Shown in pieces: positions 44,239-53,645 of a stretch of DNA of 64,000 bases (positions are counted from its first letter, which is position 1; every line of letters begins with the position of its first letter). This stretch comes from Natronomonas salinimetallica (GTDB lineage Archaea; Halobacteriota; Halobacteria; Halobacteriales; Haloarculaceae). The position numbers and the translations under genes were made by a program. The DNA lies in assembly GCF_013839515.1 (NCBI RefSeq), contig NZ_JACDNQ010000003.1, forward strand, positions 177,102-241,101. The letters are read 5' to 3'. The notes beneath the pieces were generated by a model that was not told the DNA's origin, made no database searches, and worked only from the letters and a program-made list of their open reading frames with translations.

Positions 44239-46011
44239 TCAGAACACGTCCGGAAAGAGGACGTAGCTAAACAGCAACGAGAGCGCCCCGACCGCCGTCG
44301 CGTAGTACACGAGCGGAACGAGGTTGAGCCGCATGACGCGCCCCTCCTCGCCGACGAGGCCGACCGTCGCGAGGGCGGCGACGACGTTGTGGATCGCGAC
44401 GAGGTTGCCGATCGCGCCGCCGACCGCCTGCGCGCCGACGATGAGGGTTCTCGGCACGCCGACGCTCTCGGCCGCGAAGAACTGGAACGGGCCGAACGTG
44501 ATGTTCGAGACCGTGTTTGACCCCATCAGCGCCGCCCCGAGCGCGCCGATGAAGGCGGCCGCGAACGGGTACGCCGGCCCGAGGGTGTCGGCGGTAGCGG
44601 TCGCGAGCACGACGATCATGCTGTCGACCCCCGCCGCGTGTGCGCCGGACTGTAACATGACGTGTGCCATCGCCAACACGAACGCCAGCGCGATGAGCGG
44701 CGACCGGAGGTTCAACGACGCCTCGCGCCAGGCTTCGAGGACCTGTCCGCGCGACATCCCGAACAGCGGAATCGCGACGACCGCGCTCACCAGGAGCCAG
44801 GTCCCCGGAAGGTAGGCGATCTCGACGCCGTTTTCGATCCCCGTTCCGAGTATCGCGGCCCACTCGAACCCGAAGAGCCCGATCGTGATCTCCCCGACCG
44901 CGGTCGTCACCGTCCCGAACCGAAGGGACAGCGCGACGCCGAAGACGTCGACCGTCTCCCCCCGGAGGAACCGCGATATCGGCTCGACGCTCCGCGTGAC
45001 GACGAGCGTGACGACCAACAAGACGTACGGTGTCCAGGCCCGGAGCGGGGACATCGTGTACTCGCTGGGGACGACACCGCGGACGTCGGCCGGGTGGATC
45101 GTCCCGATCCAGTGGTCGGGCCACTCCGATTGTGGCGGGAACTCCCATTGCGATTCGGGCTCGAAGTAGCCGAGCCTGAGTGCGGCGATGACGACGGCAC
45201 CGCCGAGCATAGACCCCAAGAGAGCGGGGAACTCGGCGCTGACCTGGGCGGCCAGCCAGTAGGGGATGCCGAAGGCGACACCCGCGAACAGACACAGCGG
45301 GGCGACCTCCCAGGCGGGGTCCAGCGACCGATCCGCCCCGAAGAAGTAGACGACCATTCCGACCGCGAAAAGCGGCATCACGACCCCGACGAGGGCGTGA
45401 TACGTCGCCGCCCACCTGGCGACCTCGACGGCGAACTCCGTGGTCGTCATGCCGTTGGCCTGGATCGTCGCCTCGATCTCCGAGACGCTCGACATCGGCT
45501 CGCCGATCCCGACGAGCATCGGCGTGCCGACCGCCCCGTAGGTGACGGCGATGACGTGTCCGACCAACGCGACGACGACCGCGGCCAGCGCGGGGAACCC
45601 GAGCCCCAAAAGCAGCGGGGCGACGACGGCGGCGGGCGTCCCGAAGCCGGCCGCGCCCTCGATGAACGTCGCGAGAAAGAACGCGACGAGGACGGTCTGT
45701 ACCCGCCGGTCTTCGCTTATTTCGGCGAAGCTGCGGTTGAGGGTATCGAACGCGCCCGAGCGGAGCATCGTATAGAGCAACACCAGCGCGGCGAAGACGA
45801 TAAAGAGGATCTGAACGGCGGTGATGACGCCCTCGATCGTGGCGGCCAGAAGCCACCTCGGGGGCGTCCCCCAGACGAAAAAGCCGATGGCCAACGCGAC
45901 GAGCCACGCGATCGGCATCACCCGGGCCGCCGGCCACAGGAGCCCGACGAGAAGGACGCCGACGACGAGCAGGGGAAACGCCGCAAAGAGCACGTCGATT
46001 GTGGGGTTCAT
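44239..46011 (-). CDS. lctP: L-lactate permease (copy 1)
   Basis: A 590-residue LctP family transporter with about 12-14 spans, importing lactate (and perhaps glycolate) with protons. Characteristic stretches are ATFIEGAAGFGTPAAVVAP, LVGHVIAVTYGAVGTP, GSNTVSNITFGPFQ and a conserved tail (GNLVAIHNVVAALATVGLVG, EEGRVMRLNLVPL). A TTATAA box at 46127-46134 (minus strand) would give a leader of roughly 90 bases. Copy 2 is at 48841-50601. Confidence 0.92.
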   Translation of the reverse strand: MNPTIDVLFAAFPLLVVGVLLVGLLWPAARVMPIAWLVALAIGFFVWGTPPRWLLAATIEGVITAVQILFIVFAALVLLYTMLRSGAFDTLNRSFAEISEDRRVQTVLVAFFLATFIEGAAGFGTPAAVVAPLLLGLGFPALAAVVVALVGHVIAVTYGAVGTPMLVGIGEPMSSVSEIEATIQANGMTTTEFAVEVARWAATYHALVGVVMPLFAVGMVVYFFGADRSLDPAWEVAPLCLFAGVAFGIPYWLAAQVSAEFPALLGSMLGGAVVIAALRLGYFEPESQWEFPPQSEWPDHWIGTIHPADVRGVVPSEYTMSPLRAWTPYVLLVVTLVVTRSVEPISRFLRGETVDVFGVALSLRFGTVTTAVGEITIGLFGFEWAAILGTGIENGVEIAYLPGTWLLVSAVVAIPLFGMSRGQVLEAWREASLNLRSPLIALAFVLAMAHVMLQSGAHAAGVDSMIVVLATATADTLGPAYPFAAAFIGALGAALMGSNTVSNITFGPFQFFAAESVGVPRTLIVGAQAVGGAIGNLVAIHNVVAALATVGLVGEEGRVMRLNLVPLVYYATAVGALSLLFSYVLFPDVF

Positions 46012-46126
46012 ATTCGGCCCGTCACGTGTCGCGGCTCGGGGCTATCGGCGGCCGTTCGCCGCAGCCCATCGATCGTTGCCATCGCCTCTCGTTCATGTGC
46101 TACCGTCTCTCTGTGGTCGTCGGAGC

Positions 46127-46134
46127 ATTATAAG
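46127..46134 (-). promoter_or_regulatory. TATA-like box for lctP copy 1
   Basis: GCTTATAAT on the minus strand, 18 bases from the edge of the 21-bp repeat array. It is the best promoter candidate for the lctP gene starting at 46011. Confidence 0.45.
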
Positions 46135-46151
46135 CATCGGGGAAACGCCGG

Positions 46152-46256
46152 GCACCCCGACGGACAAAGGGAGCACCCCGATGGACAAAGGGAGCACCCC
46201 GATGGACAAAGGGAGCACCCCGATGGACAAAGGGAGCACCCCGATGGACAAAGGGA
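46152..46256. repeat. 21-bp tandem repeat, five copies
   Basis: Five units of GCACCCCGATGGACAAAGGG plus A start at 46152, 46173, 46194, 46215 and 46236, with one base difference in the first. The period is two helical turns, so all copies face the same side of DNA. The array fills the space between the divergent TATA-like boxes at 46127 and 46257. It is also in frame with the downstream wHTH gene, with an ATG in each of the last four units. Confidence 0.95.
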
Positions 46257-46263
46257 TTATACC
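46257..46263 (+). promoter_or_regulatory. TATA-like box for the wHTH gene
   Basis: TTATACC directly abuts the last 21-bp unit and is about 26 bases before the ATG at 46286. Confidence 0.5.
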
Positions 46264-46285
46264 CACCCCGGACGTGCTACCTCGC

Positions 46286-46924
46286 ATGGCATCCGAGCGC
46301 GAACGGAACGCGAACGGGGAGTTCACCGACCGGATACCCGCCGACGCCGCACTCGACGCGTTCGATGGGCGTGAGGACGTCGCACGCCCGCTGACCGCCG
46401 CCGACGTCATGGAAGCGCTCGATTGCTCGCGGCGGACGGCCCACAACAAACTCAACGCCCTCGTCGACGAGGGCGAACTCGAAACCCGTAAGATCGGTGC
46501 CCGCGGCCGGGTCTGGTGGCGGCCGATCACGGCCGGCGAACGGAACCGCCGCCTCGCCGTCGAGGGGGCGGAGGGCCGATCCGCAGGCGTCGACGAACCG
46601 GACGGCCGAACGGATGGCCTTCCCTCGGAGGTCGAGCAGGCGATCCGGGCGGCCGATCTCCCGGGATCGGGCCGAACGCTCGACGCCAGACGGGAGGCGC
46701 TCGCGGCGGCCTACGAGCACCTCACCAGCCACCCGAGCGCGACGAAATCGGACTTCCTCGACGACGTGTACCCGAAATACCCCGCCGCGTTCGAGACGCC
46801 GGAAGGGTGGTGGAACGCGATCCAGCCCGCGTTAAAGCAGCTTCCGGCCGTCGACCCGCCCGAGGAGCGCGGCCACCTCTGGCAGTTCCTCGGCGGCGAT
46901 CGGTTCACGCCGACGCTCGGCTGA
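46286..46924 (+). CDS. Winged-helix regulator beside lctP
   Basis: A 212-residue protein. Residues about 25-80 form a winged helix (TAADVMEALDCSRRTAHNKL, then VDEGELETRKIGARGRVWWRP). The C-terminal ~90 residues are a second small helical domain (ALAAAYEHLTSHPSATKSDF, PEGWWNAIQPALKQLP) found in other haloarchaeal wHTH proteins. The start at 46286 is favoured by the TATA-like box at -26, but earlier in-frame ATGs lie in the repeat array. Position suggests control of the adjacent lactate permease, which is inference. Confidence 0.75.
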   Translation: MASERERNANGEFTDRIPADAALDAFDGREDVARPLTAADVMEALDCSRRTAHNKLNALVDEGELETRKIGARGRVWWRPITAGERNRRLAVEGAEGRSAGVDEPDGRTDGLPSEVEQAIRAADLPGSGRTLDARREALAAAYEHLTSHPSATKSDFLDDVYPKYPAAFETPEGWWNAIQPALKQLPAVDPPEERGHLWQFLGGDRFTPTLG

Positions 46925-46955
46925 TCCCGGCGGAACCGGGGGACTGCCGGCCGTG

Positions 46956-48737
46956 TTATCCCTCGAGTCGGACCCCTCGGAACTCGAACCGTGCCCCGCC
47001 CTCGCTGCCGTCGGTCACGTCCACCTCCCAGCCGTGTGCTTCGGCGATCTGCTGTACGATACTCAGGCCGATCCGCAGCGTTTCGTCCGCGGTGGAGTAG
47101 CCGGCCTCGAGGACGCTCTCCCGCTCCCCGTCGGGGATGCCCGGTCCGTCGTCTTCGACGTAAAACCCGTCCGGGAGGTCGCCGATGACGACCGTGACGT
47201 CCGCCCCGCCGTGTTCGATCGCGTTTCCCAACAGGTTCTCCAGTAGCTGATGGAGGCGGGATCTGTCCGCATGAACCGTGGCGTCCGTCTCGACGACGAG
47301 CCGCGCTGCGGCCGTCTCGATGGTCCGCCAACAGGAGGCACCCAGCGCCGACAGCTCGACTGCCTCCGTGTCGCCGATGGTTTCTCCCGCCCGAGCGAGC
47401 GTGAGTACGTCCTCGACGAGCGCCTCCATCCGGTCGAGCGCCCGTTTCGCCGGATCGATGTGCTCGCTCGCACACGCCTCGCTGGCGAGGGTCAACCGGC
47501 CTTTCGCCACGTTGAGCGGGTTACGCAGGTCGTGGGAGACGACCGACGCGAACTCGTCCAACCGGTCTCGCTGCCGTTCGAGCTCCCGTCGGCGGCGCAT
47601 GTGGTCCGTGATGTCCGCCTGGATGGCGATGAACGCCGTCGGCTCGCCGGCCCCGTCCAGTACCGGAGCGACGGTCTGGTGGGCGTGATAGCGCTCGCCG
47701 GACTTGCGGCGGTTGACGACGGATTCCTCCCAGACCGTCCCGGCCAGGAGCGTTCGCCACATCTCCCCGTAGTAGCCCTCGGACATCTCCCCGGATTTCA
47801 TGATGGACGGGGTCGCTCCCAGGGCCGTTTCCGCCGCGTATCCGGTAATCCGCTCGAACGCGGGATTAACGTACTCGATGGTTCCGTCGGCGTCCGTGAT
47901 GTAGACGGCGTGGCCCGCGTGTTCGACGCACAGCTTGAACTGTTCGAGCCGCCGCTGGGTTTCTTTCCGGTCCGTGACGTCTTGGATCGTACAGACGAGT
48001 CCGCCTTCGTGTGTCTTCGCGAGGCGGTGGTCCTCGGTGAACGTACTCCCGTCGGCGTGAAGGCCGGTGGTTTCGCCCTGCCAGGACCCGGATGCTTCCA
48101 CGACCGGGATGATCTCCTCTCGGATGAACTGAATCGATTCCTCGGGATAGGTCACCTCCCAGTGTTCGCCGATCATCTCCGCCGGATCGTATCCGTACAT
48201 GTCCGCGTACCGCTGGTTGACGTACGTGAAGCGTCCGTCGGAATCGAGGATGCTGATCCCTTCGTCGGCGGTTTCGATCGCTTTGAGGTGGCGCCGTTGG
48301 ACGCGTTGGGCCCGGGTTCGCTCGACGTGGCTCCGGATTCGGGTCGCCAACAGCTCGTATCGCACCGAATCGGATCCCTTCTGGAGATAATCACTAGCCC
48401 CCGCGGTGATCGCCTTACTGGCGACGGCCTCGCTGCCCTTGCCGGTGAAGAGGATAAACGGGAGTCGGGGATACGCCTGGCGGACCGTCTCGAGGAACTC
48501 GATGCCGTTCCGTTCGGGCATGTCGTAATCGGAGACGATACAGTCGTAGTCGCCCTCGGCGAGCCGGTCGAGCCCCTCGCTGGCACTGGCCGCCGTCTCG
48601 ACGACGAGCCCGTCGTCTATGCGTTCGAGGAACTCGACGGCGAGTTCCGCAAAGCCCGACTCGTCATCCACGTGGAGTACTCGAACGGTCTCCGTCTCCC
48701 TTTCGGGCCGAGACACCTCGTTCGATCCGGACGCCAT
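46956..48737 (-). CDS. Hybrid sensor kinase REC-PAS-PAS-HisKA-HATPase
   Basis: A 593-residue soluble kinase. The receiver (about 15-135) is intact: HVDDESG acidic pocket, phospho-Asp in CIVSDYDMPERNG, Thr in FTGKGS, Lys in YLQKGS. Two PAS domains follow (about 150-270 and 275-395, with FTYVNQRYADMYGYDPAEM and IEYVNPAFERITGYAAE). The HisKA H-box is SHDLRNPLNVAKGRL and the ATPase has EDDGPGIPDGE. A TATATATA box at 48760-48768 lies about 26 bases before the ATG. It is located between the two lactate permeases. Confidence 0.9.
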   Translation of the reverse strand: MASGSNEVSRPERETETVRVLHVDDESGFAELAVEFLERIDDGLVVETAASASEGLDRLAEGDYDCIVSDYDMPERNGIEFLETVRQAYPRLPFILFTGKGSEAVASKAITAGASDYLQKGSDSVRYELLATRIRSHVERTRAQRVQRRHLKAIETADEGISILDSDGRFTYVNQRYADMYGYDPAEMIGEHWEVTYPEESIQFIREEIIPVVEASGSWQGETTGLHADGSTFTEDHRLAKTHEGGLVCTIQDVTDRKETQRRLEQFKLCVEHAGHAVYITDADGTIEYVNPAFERITGYAAETALGATPSIMKSGEMSEGYYGEMWRTLLAGTVWEESVVNRRKSGERYHAHQTVAPVLDGAGEPTAFIAIQADITDHMRRRRELERQRDRLDEFASVVSHDLRNPLNVAKGRLTLASEACASEHIDPAKRALDRMEALVEDVLTLARAGETIGDTEAVELSALGASCWRTIETAAARLVVETDATVHADRSRLHQLLENLLGNAIEHGGADVTVVIGDLPDGFYVEDDGPGIPDGERESVLEAGYSTADETLRIGLSIVQQIAEAHGWEVDVTDGSEGGARFEFRGVRLEG

Positions 48738-48759
48738 AGGATACGATCGCGTCCGAGAG

Positions 48760-48768
48760 TATATATAT
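48760..48768 (-). promoter_or_regulatory. TATA box of the sensor kinase gene
   Basis: Alternating TATATATA at the expected distance from the ATG at 48737. Confidence 0.6.
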
Positions 48769-48840
48769 CTGCGTGGCACGCGGGGATCCGCGGCCGTCCG
48801 TCGAAACAAAAAGCGCGAACGCCAGGAGGCCGCGATCCGC

Positions 48841-50601
48841 TCAGAACAGTCCCGGGAAGAGGACGTAGCAGAACAGCATCGCGAGGATGCCGACGCCGGT
48901 GGAGTAGTAGATGAGCGGTAGGAGATTGAGCCGCATGACGCGGCCCTCCTGGCCGACCAACCCGACGGTTGCGAGGGCGGCGACGACGTTGTGGATCGCA
49001 ACGAGGTTACCGATGGCACCGCCGACCGCCTGCGCGCCGACGATGAGCTGCGTCGGGAGCCCGAGCTGTTGGGCGGCCTCGAACTGGAAGCCGCCGAAGG
49101 TGATATTCGAGACGGTGTTCGACCCGGCCATCGCCGCGCCGAGCGCGCCGATGAGGGCGGCGACGAACGGGTACGCCGGCCCGAGCGCGTTCGCGGTCGC
49201 CTGTGCGAGCGCCTGGATCATCCCGACCTCGATGTCCGAGGGCGCGACCGCGGACTGCAACATTACCTGCACCATTGCGATGACAAAGATCAACGCGATG
49301 AACGGCGAGACGAGTTTGCTCGCGGTCTCGCTAAACGCCGACTTGACCTGGGTGCCGCTCATGCCGAAAATCGGGATCGACAGGAGCGCGGGGACGATGA
49401 GCCAGAAGCCGGGAACGCTCATCCAGGCGATCGAGTTGCTGATCTCCGTCCCGAGGATGTTGCTCCATCCGAGGACGATACCGACGGTGAAGCTGCCGAT
49501 CTCGACGCCGTAGTCGGGGTTACCGATCGCTGCGCTGATCGGATCGACCGCGCGCGTGATGACGAGCAACACGACGACGAGAATGTAGGGAACCCACGCC
49601 TTCGCGAGCGACATCTGTTGGGTACCGCCGTCGGTGGCCGTTCGCCCGCCGTTGCTCGATCCCGGTTCGATGGTGCCGACCCAGTGATCTTTCCACTCCG
49701 AACGCGGTGGGAAGTCCCAGTGGGAGTCGGGCAGGAGATAGCCCGCACGGAGCACGCCAACGGTGATCGCACCGCCGACCATCGATCCGATGAGCGAGGG
49801 GAACTCCGCGGTGATGTACCACGCGGACACCCAGTAGGGGATCACAAAGGAGATCCCCGCGAACAGACACAGCGGGGCGACCTCCAAGGCGGGCCCGAGG
49901 GCCCCGTCCTCGTCGTCCCCGAAGAAGTACACGACCATCAACACCGCGATGAACGGCATCAGGAAGCCGACGAGCGCGTGGTACGTCGCTGCCCACGCGG
50001 CGACCTGATTCGAAAACTCCGTGACGCTCGCGTAGCCGCCGGCGGTGATCGCCTCCTCGTAGATGCTGAGGGGGTTTTCGATCCCGATGATGATCGGCGT
50101 CCCGACCGCGCCGTAGGTGACAGCGATGATGTGCCCGATGATGGCCGCGATCACCGCCGCAAGTGCCGGGAAGCCGAGCGCGAGCAACAGCGGGGCGACG
50201 ACGGCGGCGGGTGTCCCGAAGCCGGCCGCGCCCTCGATGAACGTCGCGAGGAAGAACCCGAGCAGGACGATCTGGACCCGCCTGTCGTCCGAGACGGCGG
50301 CGAATCCCTGGTTGATCCGGTCGAACGCGCCGGCCTCCTGTAGCGTGTACAGGAGCAACAGCGCCCCGAAGACGATCCAGAGAATCGTCAACGCCGTGAT
50401 GACGCCGTTTATCGAGGCGGCCGCGACCCAATCGGCCGGCATTCCCCACACCGCGAATCCGATCACGGCGGCGCTTATCCACGCGATCGGCATCGCCCGC
50501 GTGGCCGGCCACAGGAACCCGACGAGCAATACGCCGGCGATCAAAAGCGGTGCCGCGGCCAAGAGCAACTCGACCGCACTAGCCACGGAGACCACCTCCA
50601 C
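48841..50601 (-). CDS. lctP: L-lactate permease (copy 2)
   Basis: A 586-residue LctP paralogue of the gene at 44239-46011, with the same ATFIEGAAGFGTPAAVVAP and GSNTVSNITFG blocks and an almost identical C-terminus. The N-terminal start is a GTG; in-frame GTGs at 50601 and a few codons later cannot be separated. A minus-strand TATA candidate (GTATAAATACC) at 50687-50697 would give a leader of about 60-80 bases. Confidence 0.9.
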   Translation of the reverse strand: MEVVSVASAVELLLAAAPLLIAGVLLVGFLWPATRAMPIAWISAAVIGFAVWGMPADWVAAASINGVITALTILWIVFGALLLLYTLQEAGAFDRINQGFAAVSDDRRVQIVLLGFFLATFIEGAAGFGTPAAVVAPLLLALGFPALAAVIAAIIGHIIAVTYGAVGTPIIIGIENPLSIYEEAITAGGYASVTEFSNQVAAWAATYHALVGFLMPFIAVLMVVYFFGDDEDGALGPALEVAPLCLFAGISFVIPYWVSAWYITAEFPSLIGSMVGGAITVGVLRAGYLLPDSHWDFPPRSEWKDHWVGTIEPGSSNGGRTATDGGTQQMSLAKAWVPYILVVVLLVITRAVDPISAAIGNPDYGVEIGSFTVGIVLGWSNILGTEISNSIAWMSVPGFWLIVPALLSIPIFGMSGTQVKSAFSETASKLVSPFIALIFVIAMVQVMLQSAVAPSDIEVGMIQALAQATANALGPAYPFVAALIGALGAAMAGSNTVSNITFGGFQFEAAQQLGLPTQLIVGAQAVGGAIGNLVAIHNVVAALATVGLVGQEGRVMRLNLLPLIYYSTGVGILAMLFCYVLFPGLF

Positions 50602-51164
50602 CGGCGTCGGTGACTGTCGGTTCCAGCGGTGGTACGTCCATGACAGACTGGCTTGTCGCTGTCATAGCCATCGGGTATCACACTCGGTATTTATACTTAT
50701 CGACGGTTCAACTACTGGTCGGGCCGGGCGGGTCGCAGTGTGGCCTCCACGGGCGGTATATTCAACATATACGTCCGTCTGTCGGACGATTTTCCCTGTA
50801 TATGTATACGTATTTGCTCGAAAAGCGGTCGTTCAACTCACGTAGTACGGTACTATTGCCATGGGAAATATATTTGACCGGTGATCGACGCCAGTTCATT
50901 CGTGTGTCACGGTGGAGTCATGCGATTTTTCGTTGCCAAAGCGGTCCGATCGTGGCTTTCTCTCCACCCGGCTTCGTACACGACACCGTATCACATCCAC
51001 GGGTACACACGTCTACACAGGTCGTGCAGTCGACTGTAGTGGTCGTCCACCGGAACTCGGCCCCTCGGCAGCGCTCGCGCGCGCCGTCGAGTCCCCGAGC
51101 CCCCGTACCTGAGTGCGCTAAGCCCCCTTCCGACCGTTGTATTTCTGTCGCCCCCTTCCGACCG
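50602..51164. other. AT-richer intergenic region upstream of lctP copy 2
   Basis: A 563-base gap with no accepted gene. It contains the lctP TATA candidate at 50687-50697, further AT-rich stretches (CATATACG near 50767, TATATGTATACG near 50799, AAATATATTTG near 50866), and a short direct repeat CCCCCTTCCGACCGTT at 51121-51170 beside the stop of the PQQ gene. Its base composition is clearly lower in GC than its neighbours. Confidence 0.55.
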
Positions 51165-52493
51165 TTATACGAGACTGTACGCACGACCCCGCTCGTGGAG
51201 CGTCTGGGTCTCGTCGTCGTTCCAGTACCCGGAGATATCGCCCCGCTCGGCGAAGTAGATCCGGTCTCCGTGGGGAACCGCTTCGCTCGTCACGTGGCCG
51301 ACGCCGCCGACGCGCCACCGGATCTCCCCTGTCCGCTTGTCGAGCGCGTACAGATGCGTATCGTACGAGCCGACGAGCACCGTCTCGGCCGTCACGGAGA
51401 GTGAGCCGATGACGTTTCCGTGGACGTTTCTCGACCAGCGTTCCTCGCCGGAGTCGGCGTCGAGGGCGTACACGTGGTTATCGTCGCTGCCGACGTAGAC
51501 GGTCCCGGCGTCGGGATCGATTCCGGGGTTCGACATGATCACCCGTCCCGTCTCGAAGGACCACTCCTCGGTCCCGTCGGCCAAATCGAGCCGATAGAGG
51601 TGGCCGTCCCACGACCCGACGAACGCTGACCCGTCGTAGGTCGGGATTGTCCCCTTGATCTCCGCGCCGGTCTGAAACGACCACGCCGGCTCCAGGGAGG
51701 GGAACTCCCAGGCGTAACACACCCCGTCGTTCGACCCCGTCAACAGCCGTTCGGCAGCGGGATCGATCGACGTCGACGGGTGAGGCATTCCCCACAGGCG
51801 GCTATCGTGCCAAAGCGGTGTGCCCGTCGCCGCGTCGAGAGCCCACATCGTCCCCGAAGGGGCCTGCCAGGGGTAGTTGTACTCCGCGACCACGTATACC
51901 ACGCCGTCCCAGTAGGCGGGGCTCGATCCGATCGCGATCGCACCGCGGAGCCGCAGATTCGAGGTCTTCCAGACGCGCGTTCCCGTCTCCACGTCGTACG
52001 CGTACATCGAGCCGTCGTAGCCGCCGATGTAGGCCGTCCCGTCGACTACCAGCGGCGTCCCGTGAAAGCCGAGACTCGTCGCCGCCCCCGTTTCGACGCG
52101 CCAGCGCCGCTCACCGTCGGGCGCGACCGCGTGTAGCTCCCCCGTATCGGCGGGGATCAACACCGTTTCGCCGTCCGGCGTCGGGCGGGGGCTCGACTTC
52201 GCCGCGGTGTGGCCGATCCCGTTGACTGGCATCGACCACTCGATCTCGACGCTGTCGGGAACCACGGCGTCGGGATAGTAGCCGAGTCGGCGCAGTCCCC
52301 CCCTGAACATCGTCACGCCGTCGTCGTCGGGGTACGTTTCGTCGTACGGCAGACGCTCGGGGTCGAACCCGGCCTGGGTTCGGCCGTAGTCCCCGCGGAG
52401 CCGCGTCCACCCGAGGCCGCCGCCGACGGCTATCGCCCCGAGCGCGAGCACGTCCCGCCGCCGCCTCCCACGTCGATCCGGCCGGTCGGTCAT
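51165..52493 (-). CDS. PQQ-like beta-propeller exported protein
   Basis: A 442-residue protein with a Tat-like N-terminus (RRGRRRRDVLALGAIAVGGG) and no lipobox Cys, followed by seven or eight propeller repeats (YDGSMYAYDVETGTRVWK, DGHLYRLDLADGTEEWSF, DNHVYALDADSGEERWSR, DTHLYALDKRTGEIRWR). It is probably secreted or membrane-anchored through an uncut signal. Calcium or PQQ binding cannot be judged. The ATG at 52493 gives the signal peptide at the N-terminus. Confidence 0.8.
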   Translation of the reverse strand: MTDRPDRRGRRRRDVLALGAIAVGGGLGWTRLRGDYGRTQAGFDPERLPYDETYPDDDGVTMFRGGLRRLGYYPDAVVPDSVEIEWSMPVNGIGHTAAKSSPRPTPDGETVLIPADTGELHAVAPDGERRWRVETGAATSLGFHGTPLVVDGTAYIGGYDGSMYAYDVETGTRVWKTSNLRLRGAIAIGSSPAYWDGVVYVVAEYNYPWQAPSGTMWALDAATGTPLWHDSRLWGMPHPSTSIDPAAERLLTGSNDGVCYAWEFPSLEPAWSFQTGAEIKGTIPTYDGSAFVGSWDGHLYRLDLADGTEEWSFETGRVIMSNPGIDPDAGTVYVGSDDNHVYALDADSGEERWSRNVHGNVIGSLSVTAETVLVGSYDTHLYALDKRTGEIRWRVGGVGHVTSEAVPHGDRIYFAERGDISGYWNDDETQTLHERGRAYSLV

Positions 52494-52590
52494 CGGTCGA
52501 ACTGTTGGCCGGCGTCGGTATATGACTCCCGGTCGAACCGGATCGTCGGCTGGTCGGTCGGTCGATGGCCGGAACACGTGTGGGTCGTCC

Positions 52591-52665
52591 CGCACAAACC
52601 TAACAGTAGTCCATCCGCACAAACCTAACAGTAGTCCATCCGCACAAACCTAACAGTAGTCCATC
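52591..52665. repeat. 25-bp tandem repeat overlapping the tRNA 3' end
   Basis: Three perfect units (CGCACAAACCTAACAGTAGT...) at 52591-52615, 52616-52640 and 52641-52665. The last 8 bases of each (AGTCCATC) equal the acceptor end of the tRNA, which overlaps the third copy. The first two copies are therefore duplicated pieces of the tRNA end plus 17 flanking bases. Confidence 0.93.
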
Positions 52666-52729
52666 CTGGATTCGAACCAGGGTCGTCAGCCCCAGAAGCT
52701 GACAGGATTGGCCACTACCCCAATGGACT
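52658..52729 (-). tRNA. tRNA-Gln (CUG anticodon)
   Basis: The minus strand folds as a tRNA of 72 nt. The acceptor is AGTCCAT paired with ATGGACT. A D arm containing GGGGTAGTGGCCAATCC, an anticodon stem TCAGC/GCTGA around loop TTCTGGG (anticodon CTG), and a T arm with GGTTCGAATCC follow. CCA is not encoded. No intron is seen. Confidence 0.93.
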
Positions 52730-52914
52730 CTGTCTGACCCGACGTGAGTGTGAAACTAAACGCTATCGGTTTTCGCTCCCCGTCGGCGTCCAACGCCCGA
52801 GACGGCAGCGGTTCACACGGAGGGAGACGCGACGGTCGACGAGCGCGTCACCCGGTTTCGACGCGTTTCGGCCCGAACCGACACCGACATACCGCCTCCC
52901 GCGCACCTCCCGGT

Positions 52915-53493
52915 ATGTACGTTGGACGGTTCATCGTCGTCGCACCCGATCGGGCGGCATACCGCGTTTCCTCGCGGTCGTTTCCGAACCGGCGGGTCAT
53001 AGAGCGTGACGGGGCGCTCACCGTGGCACCCACCGAGGACGCCCCCGAGACGGACAACCCATATATCTCGTATAACTGCCTGCGGACCACCGACGACGGC
53101 ACCCACGCCGTCATCGGCAACGGAACGCAGGTCGATCCGATCACGGAGAAACTCGACCTCGGCTACCCGCCGCGGGACGCGCTCGTCGAATCGCTGCTCG
53201 CGCTCGATTACGAGAAAGACGAGTACGATACGCCCCGGATCGCCGGCGTCGTCGGCGATCGAAGCTACGTCGGGATCGTTCGACGGGACGCGGTGCTCGT
53301 CGAGGCGGTCGACGGACCGACGCTCGTCGCGACCTACGGGAAGGACTCTCCCGAACCAGTCGATCTGGAGGCGACTGGGGCGACAGCGCTGGCGAGGGAC
53401 CTCTACGAACGCGAATTCGAACACCCCGTCTGTGCGGCCGCGGTCACGACCGACGGTTCGACGTTCGAGACCGGGCTCTATAACGGCGCGTAG
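52915..53493 (+). CDS. purO: IMP cyclohydrolase, archaeal PurO type
   Basis: A 192-residue PurO, the archaeal enzyme that closes the ring of FAICAR to IMP. The start [20 protein letters not shown], the segment SRSFPNRR and [19 protein letters not shown] are diagnostic. The ATG at 52915 matches the family N-terminus; the longer frame to 52744 is Arg-rich and not conserved. It stands alone on its strand. Confidence 0.92.
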   Translation: MYVGRFIVVAPDRAAYRVSSRSFPNRRVIERDGALTVAPTEDAPETDNPYISYNCLRTTDDGTHAVIGNGTQVDPITEKLDLGYPPRDALVESLLALDYEKDEYDTPRIAGVVGDRSYVGIVRRDAVLVEAVDGPTLVATYGKDSPEPVDLEATGATALARDLYEREFEHPVCAAAVTTDGSTFETGLYNGA

Positions 53494-53645
53494 GGGAGGC
53501 GGTCCACCGTTGGAGGGCGTCACCGGCGTCGTTACCCCTATCGATCGGAGGGGCCGTTCCGTCCGACGGTATAATGTCGCGGGTGGACTCATCGCTCGAA
53601 GCGATTTGAGACTATATCCGTTCGGCGGCGCACCCCTCACCTACA

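Noticed and set aside
46012..46095. Short upstream open frame before lctP copy 1 (starts MNERRWQRS)
   Set aside because: It would lie in the predicted leader, but there is no conservation or ribosome-binding evidence; chance is likely at this length.
44662..46374. Plus-strand open frame of 570 codons opposite lctP
   Set aside because: Its charged Glu/Arg/Asp-rich sequence mirrors the transmembrane codons of LctP on the other strand.
52744..52914. Longer N-terminus for PurO
   Set aside because: The extra 57 residues are Arg/Ser-rich and absent from the family, whose N-terminus matches the ATG at 52915.
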